The notes beneath the pieces were generated by a model. It was not told the DNA's origin, ran no database searches, and was given only the letters and a program-made list of their open reading frames with translations. A stretch of 64,000 nucleotides of DNA from an uncultured Pseudodesulfovibrio sp. (GTDB lineage: Bacteria > Desulfobacterota > Desulfovibrionia > Desulfovibrionales > Desulfovibrionaceae), in assembly GCF_963675635.1 (NCBI RefSeq), contig NZ_OY776488.1, positions 2,996,001 through 3,060,000 of the forward strand, read 5' to 3'. The translations under genes were made by a program, and so were the position numbers. This document shows, piece by piece, positions 61,228 to 64,000 of this stretch; the stretch's first letter is position 1; every line of letters begins with the position of its first letter.

Positions 61228-62325
61228 ATGTTTGATTCAGATAAGCCCTATACGCTGGACAGTGTTGTCCGCATGCTCCTTGGGGTTGGATTTTTCATAG
61301 GCCTTGTCTGGCTGCTCGGGTTCCTTTCCAGTGCTCTGGTGCCGTTTGTGGCCGCTCTGCTTATGGCCTATCTGCTTAATCCCCTTACCTGCTTTATTGA
61401 AAAATACGTGAAGAATCGCGGCGTGGCCGTCCTGTTGACCATGTGTACCGTGATGGGTGTGGCCGTGGGCACTGTCGTGTTGGTTGTGCCCATGATGATA
61501 AACGAATTCAATCATATGGGAAATGTTCTTACACAGCTCGCGTCGAATGCTGAATTCTCCGAGAAGGTGGCGAGCTATCTGCCACCTGATATCTGGCAGT
61601 GGGTGCGTGACACTGTGCAGTCACCGGAGGTCAAGGATCTCTTTTCTTCCGCTGGAGCGACCAAAATAGCCAAGGGTGCTTTGCAGACCGTGGTTCCCGG
61701 TATCAAGGGCGTGGCTGTTGGAGCGCTGAACGCCGTGGTAGGACTCATCGGACTGTTTGTTATTCTGCTGTATTTGATTTTTCTGCTGGCTGATTTTGGG
61801 AAGATCAAGGAATCCTGGCAAAATTATTTGCCCGGCAAATACCGCGAAGGCATCACTGGCTTTCTCGCTGAATTTGAGAAGACCATGGGGTTGTATTTCA
61901 GGGGACAGATCACGGTCTGTCTTATTGTGGGCGTGCTTATGTCCATCGGTTTCATGCTCATTGGTCTGCCGCTCGGACTTGTGCTCGGCATGCTCATCGG
62001 CCTGCTGAATATTGCGCCGTATCTCGGTGCGGCAGGTGCTGTTCCTGCTGTCCTTCTGGCCGCACTCGATTCGTTGGAATCGGGTGAGTCTGTATGGGTG
62101 GGGATAGGTCTCGTGGTGCTTGTCATGTCGGTCGTTCAGATTATTCAGGATGGCTTTCTCGTTCCAAAAATCCAGGGTGAGAGCCTTGGATTATCCCCCT
62201 GGCTCATTCTGCTGTCCCTGTCCATATGGGGCAAGCTCCTCGGTTTTCTCGGTCTGCTCATCGCGCTCCCCATGACGTGCCTCTGTCTGTCCTATTATAG
62301 GCGCATGCTCGCTCGACGCGAGTAG
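61228..62325 (+). CDS. AI-2E/PerM-family membrane protein
   Basis: A 365-residue protein with about eight membrane helices and the family pattern FLSSALVPFVAALLMAYLLNP, then a soluble middle loop (about 100-160), and GLPLGLVLGMLIGLLNIAPY near the end. Members are reported as exporters or as Na+/H+ antiporter-like proteins, and only some relate to autoinducer-2. AGGAGGCG precedes the ATG. It follows serB by 86 bases. Confidence 0.92.
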   Translation: MFDSDKPYTLDSVVRMLLGVGFFIGLVWLLGFLSSALVPFVAALLMAYLLNPLTCFIEKYVKNRGVAVLLTMCTVMGVAVGTVVLVVPMMINEFNHMGNVLTQLASNAEFSEKVASYLPPDIWQWVRDTVQSPEVKDLFSSAGATKIAKGALQTVVPGIKGVAVGALNAVVGLIGLFVILLYLIFLLADFGKIKESWQNYLPGKYREGITGFLAEFEKTMGLYFRGQITVCLIVGVLMSIGFMLIGLPLGLVLGMLIGLLNIAPYLGAAGAVPAVLLAALDSLESGESVWVGIGLVVLVMSVVQIIQDGFLVPKIQGESLGLSPWLILLSLSIWGKLLGFLGLLIALPMTCLCLSYYRRMLARRE

Positions 62326-62460
62326 AGGCTTTTGTGGAGCCGGAATAGTATTTCGGCTTTGTCGGACGAGCTTATTATTTGCCCATCCTGAGACGCATCC
62401 TGCTTGGTATTGGGAGGAACTGCGTTCAAACTTGCTGCTCTGCAAGTCGCTCAAGGCTTC

Positions 62461-63861
62461 CTATGTATGCTCAAAAGGCAGAATGAAATAGAATTCGTTG
62501 CTGTTCCCGGTGTGTGAATAGCCGACCTGACCGCCGTGGAGTTCCACGACCTGGCGCACGAAGTAGAGGCCGCGCCCTGTGCCGCTTTTGTGCGCTACGT
62601 TGTCGGCGCGGAAACCCGGTTTGAAAACTTCCATGGAGTTTTGCAGTTCCAATGGCTTGCCGGTGGAAGCAACCCACATGCGAATTCCTGGTTTGTTTGG
62701 AGAGAAGTAGTCCTTGAGAATCTGCCACCCGTAGGAAATGAATTTTCCTCGACGGCCATCCGGGAGTGTGGATGGTTCTGTATATTTGAGAGCATTGGAA
62801 AAGAGGTTGTCGAAGACCTGCGAGATGAGCCCCCGGTCCATGATGAGTCTGATGGTTTGATCCGGCGCACCCCCGAGGGCTAGATTGATTTGAATGCCGC
62901 GTTCGTCAAATCGTTGTCTGAATCGGTCGAGCAGGGGCTCCATTATTGTCTTGGAAAGATTCACTTCCCGTTTGTCCAGCACATAGCGGCCCTCTTCGAA
63001 GTGCCGACGCCTGAGCAGTGTTTCGAGAAACATTGAAGTCGTCTCGTAGTGGCTGTAAATCTCCTGATACTGTGCTTCGATTCCGGCCGTTATCCGGGCG
63101 AGCCGGTTCCCTTCAGTCGTGCATTTTTGTGGAGCGCATTCGCTCATGAGCGAGAGGATATCCGTTGTTACAAGATGGAGCTGTTCAATCTGCCGCTTGA
63201 GCCTGTTGAAATAGAGTTTGAAATACATATTGGGCACGATAACGTTGTGTCCGATATCCTGAACAAGCGATTTAATGAATCTGATATGTTCTCGGTTTCG
63301 GGCGCGAATAATTCTGTGGTGAAGTTGGAACCCGACACGATTGATGAACTTTGTCAGGAAAAGTCGATCATGTTCCGATAGAGCTCTGCAAGGGTGCATT
63401 TCAAAGATGCCAAGGATGTTGTGTGGGGGCACAAAGGGAAGCATGTCATTGTATTCCGGGTTGCTCTGGATGGGGATGAACAGGTGGTTGTCCGAAATTA
63501 CGGGATGTTCTGAGAATTCGTGGTCCCAAGTCCGAGTAGCCTCTCGATCGCATCGTCCAGTGGAACAGCCTCCCAGGACAAAAGTGTCTTCGTCTTCAAG
63601 GATATAAATACTTGATTCAAGTCCGATCAGAATGCGGGGGATGGCCATGCAGACCGCGTAAAACATTTCGCGTCCACGCACCTCTTGGGCAAGATCGAAA
63701 AAGATGTTCAGGGCTCGGACTTCACTCATGGGAAAATCGTAGACTTCGTAGTCGTGAAGTTTCGCCTGAATGCGTTCCACCATATATTGTACGCGCGTTG
63801 AATCGTCCTGATCGTGGAGATTTGAATTTCCGTCCGAGTCGGTCCAGTCAGGATCGGTCAT
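62461..63861 (-). CDS. GAF-like histidine kinase with an atypical H-box
   Basis: A 466-residue soluble protein. Residues 40-190 look like a GAF-type sensor. A helical region then carries LVQDIGHNVIVPN, where classical kinases have the HExRTP box; the His is present but the context is unusual. The ATPase core is clear: NLFSNALKY, a long insertion, and GTGRGLYFVRQVV. It may phosphorylate a partner, or act as an ATPase-only regulator. The start at 63861 has AAGGAG five bases upstream. Confidence 0.88.
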   Translation of the reverse strand: MTDPDWTDSDGNSNLHDQDDSTRVQYMVERIQAKLHDYEVYDFPMSEVRALNIFFDLAQEVRGREMFYAVCMAIPRILIGLESSIYILEDEDTFVLGGCSTGRCDREATRTWDHEFSEHPVISDNHLFIPIQSNPEYNDMLPFVPPHNILGIFEMHPCRALSEHDRLFLTKFINRVGFQLHHRIIRARNREHIRFIKSLVQDIGHNVIVPNMYFKLYFNRLKRQIEQLHLVTTDILSLMSECAPQKCTTEGNRLARITAGIEAQYQEIYSHYETTSMFLETLLRRRHFEEGRYVLDKREVNLSKTIMEPLLDRFRQRFDERGIQINLALGGAPDQTIRLIMDRGLISQVFDNLFSNALKYTEPSTLPDGRRGKFISYGWQILKDYFSPNKPGIRMWVASTGKPLELQNSMEVFKPGFRADNVAHKSGTGRGLYFVRQVVELHGGQVGYSHTGNSNEFYFILPFEHT

Positions 63862-63962
63862 GGTCACTCCTTGCGGCGAGAGGAAAGTGAATAGTTGTTC
63901 CACCATACCTGTCTGATGGCCTTATGACAAGATGAACACGAAAAGGTTATGTTTCTTAACGT

Positions 63963-63988
63963 AAAAGGGCCGCTTTCGCGGCCCTTTT
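63963..63988 (+). terminator. Terminator at the window end
   Basis: AAAAGGGCCGC / GCGGCCCTTTT arms with a 4-base loop. On the plus strand it would end a transcript entering the region, and it can also be read as ending a gene beyond the window on the minus strand. Confidence 0.7.
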
Positions 63989-64000
63989 CGGGGGGTTAGA

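Noticed and set aside
1..64000. CRISPR arrays, insertion sequences, prophage, rRNA and tRNA genes
   Set aside because: None was found by reading both strands; no direct-repeat arrays, transposase or integrase motifs were seen.

Overview
The window reads as chromosomal DNA of a sulfate-reducing deltaproteobacterium (Desulfobacterota) of the Desulfovibrio / Pseudodesulfovibrio type. The strongest marker is a complete dsrMKJOP operon (47524-52705), the membrane complex of dissimilatory sulfite reduction. Supporting signs are a flagellar hook gene behind a sigma-54 promoter, many PAS/GGDEF/histidine-kinase proteins, a fused FmdE-MoeA-like protein, an NrfD-type membrane protein and a probable selenoprotein. 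No rRNA, tRNA, CRISPR array, transposase or prophage gene was seen.

Layout. 1-800: tail of an unknown gene and a coiled-coil protein. 978-2174: a small conserved protein and a short-chain dehydrogenase on the minus strand. 2520-7344: a complete branched-chain amino-acid ABC operon in the order ATPase, binding protein, two permeases, ATPase. 7415-11305: two c-di-GMP-type membrane proteins (one GGDEF-EAL, one with a ruined GGDEF motif) and a small exported protein on the minus strand. 11483-13320: two lipoproteins and a ferredoxin-nitroreductase. 13481-16652: a 3D-domain protein, a metal-ligand-less metallo-beta-lactamase-fold protein, an HPt protein and a Skp-like lipoprotein. 16856-20974: sigma-54 promoter, flgE, a TPR protein resembling the C-terminal half of a STAND/NB-ARC protein, and a PfkB sugar kinase. 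21042-21930: about 0.9 kb without a convincing gene. 21931-26468: glycine-zipper lipoprotein, DsrE3-like sulfur-carrier protein, MauE/DoxX-like protein, MerR-type regulator and htpG. 26651-31512: FlgM-like protein, CgeB-like glycosyltransferase, PIN-PhoH ATPase, MltD-like transglycosylase.

31530-31877 (minus) holds the most striking object: an unannotated thioredoxin-fold-like gene whose reading frame is crossed by one TGA exactly where homologs, as I recall them, have the first Cys of a CxxC motif. A bacterial-type SECIS hairpin lies just downstream. This is best explained as a selenoprotein of the DUF3088 type.

31990-46573: alanine dehydrogenase with its Lrp-type regulator, a DUF1007-NicO metal exporter, a solute-binding protein next to a PAS histidine kinase, an RNase E/G and radical SAM pair, a second PAS kinase, tRNA m1A58 methyltransferase and a multi-PAS diguanylate cyclase. 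46798-52705: an RsbRD-N-domain protein and dsrMKJOP. 52836-58203: VOC-fold lipoprotein, FmdE-MoeA-like fusion, and a DUF2318 / FtsX-type permease / LolD-type ATPase trio that recalls the Campylobacter Cft (P19) iron locus. 58251-63988: D-lyxose isomerase-like cupin, bactofilin, a 51-residue conserved-looking protein, SerB with ACT domains, an AI-2E/PerM family membrane protein and a GAF histidine kinase with an unusual H-box.

All family calls were made by eye from translated sequence. No database search was run, so homology statements rest on remembered family motifs.
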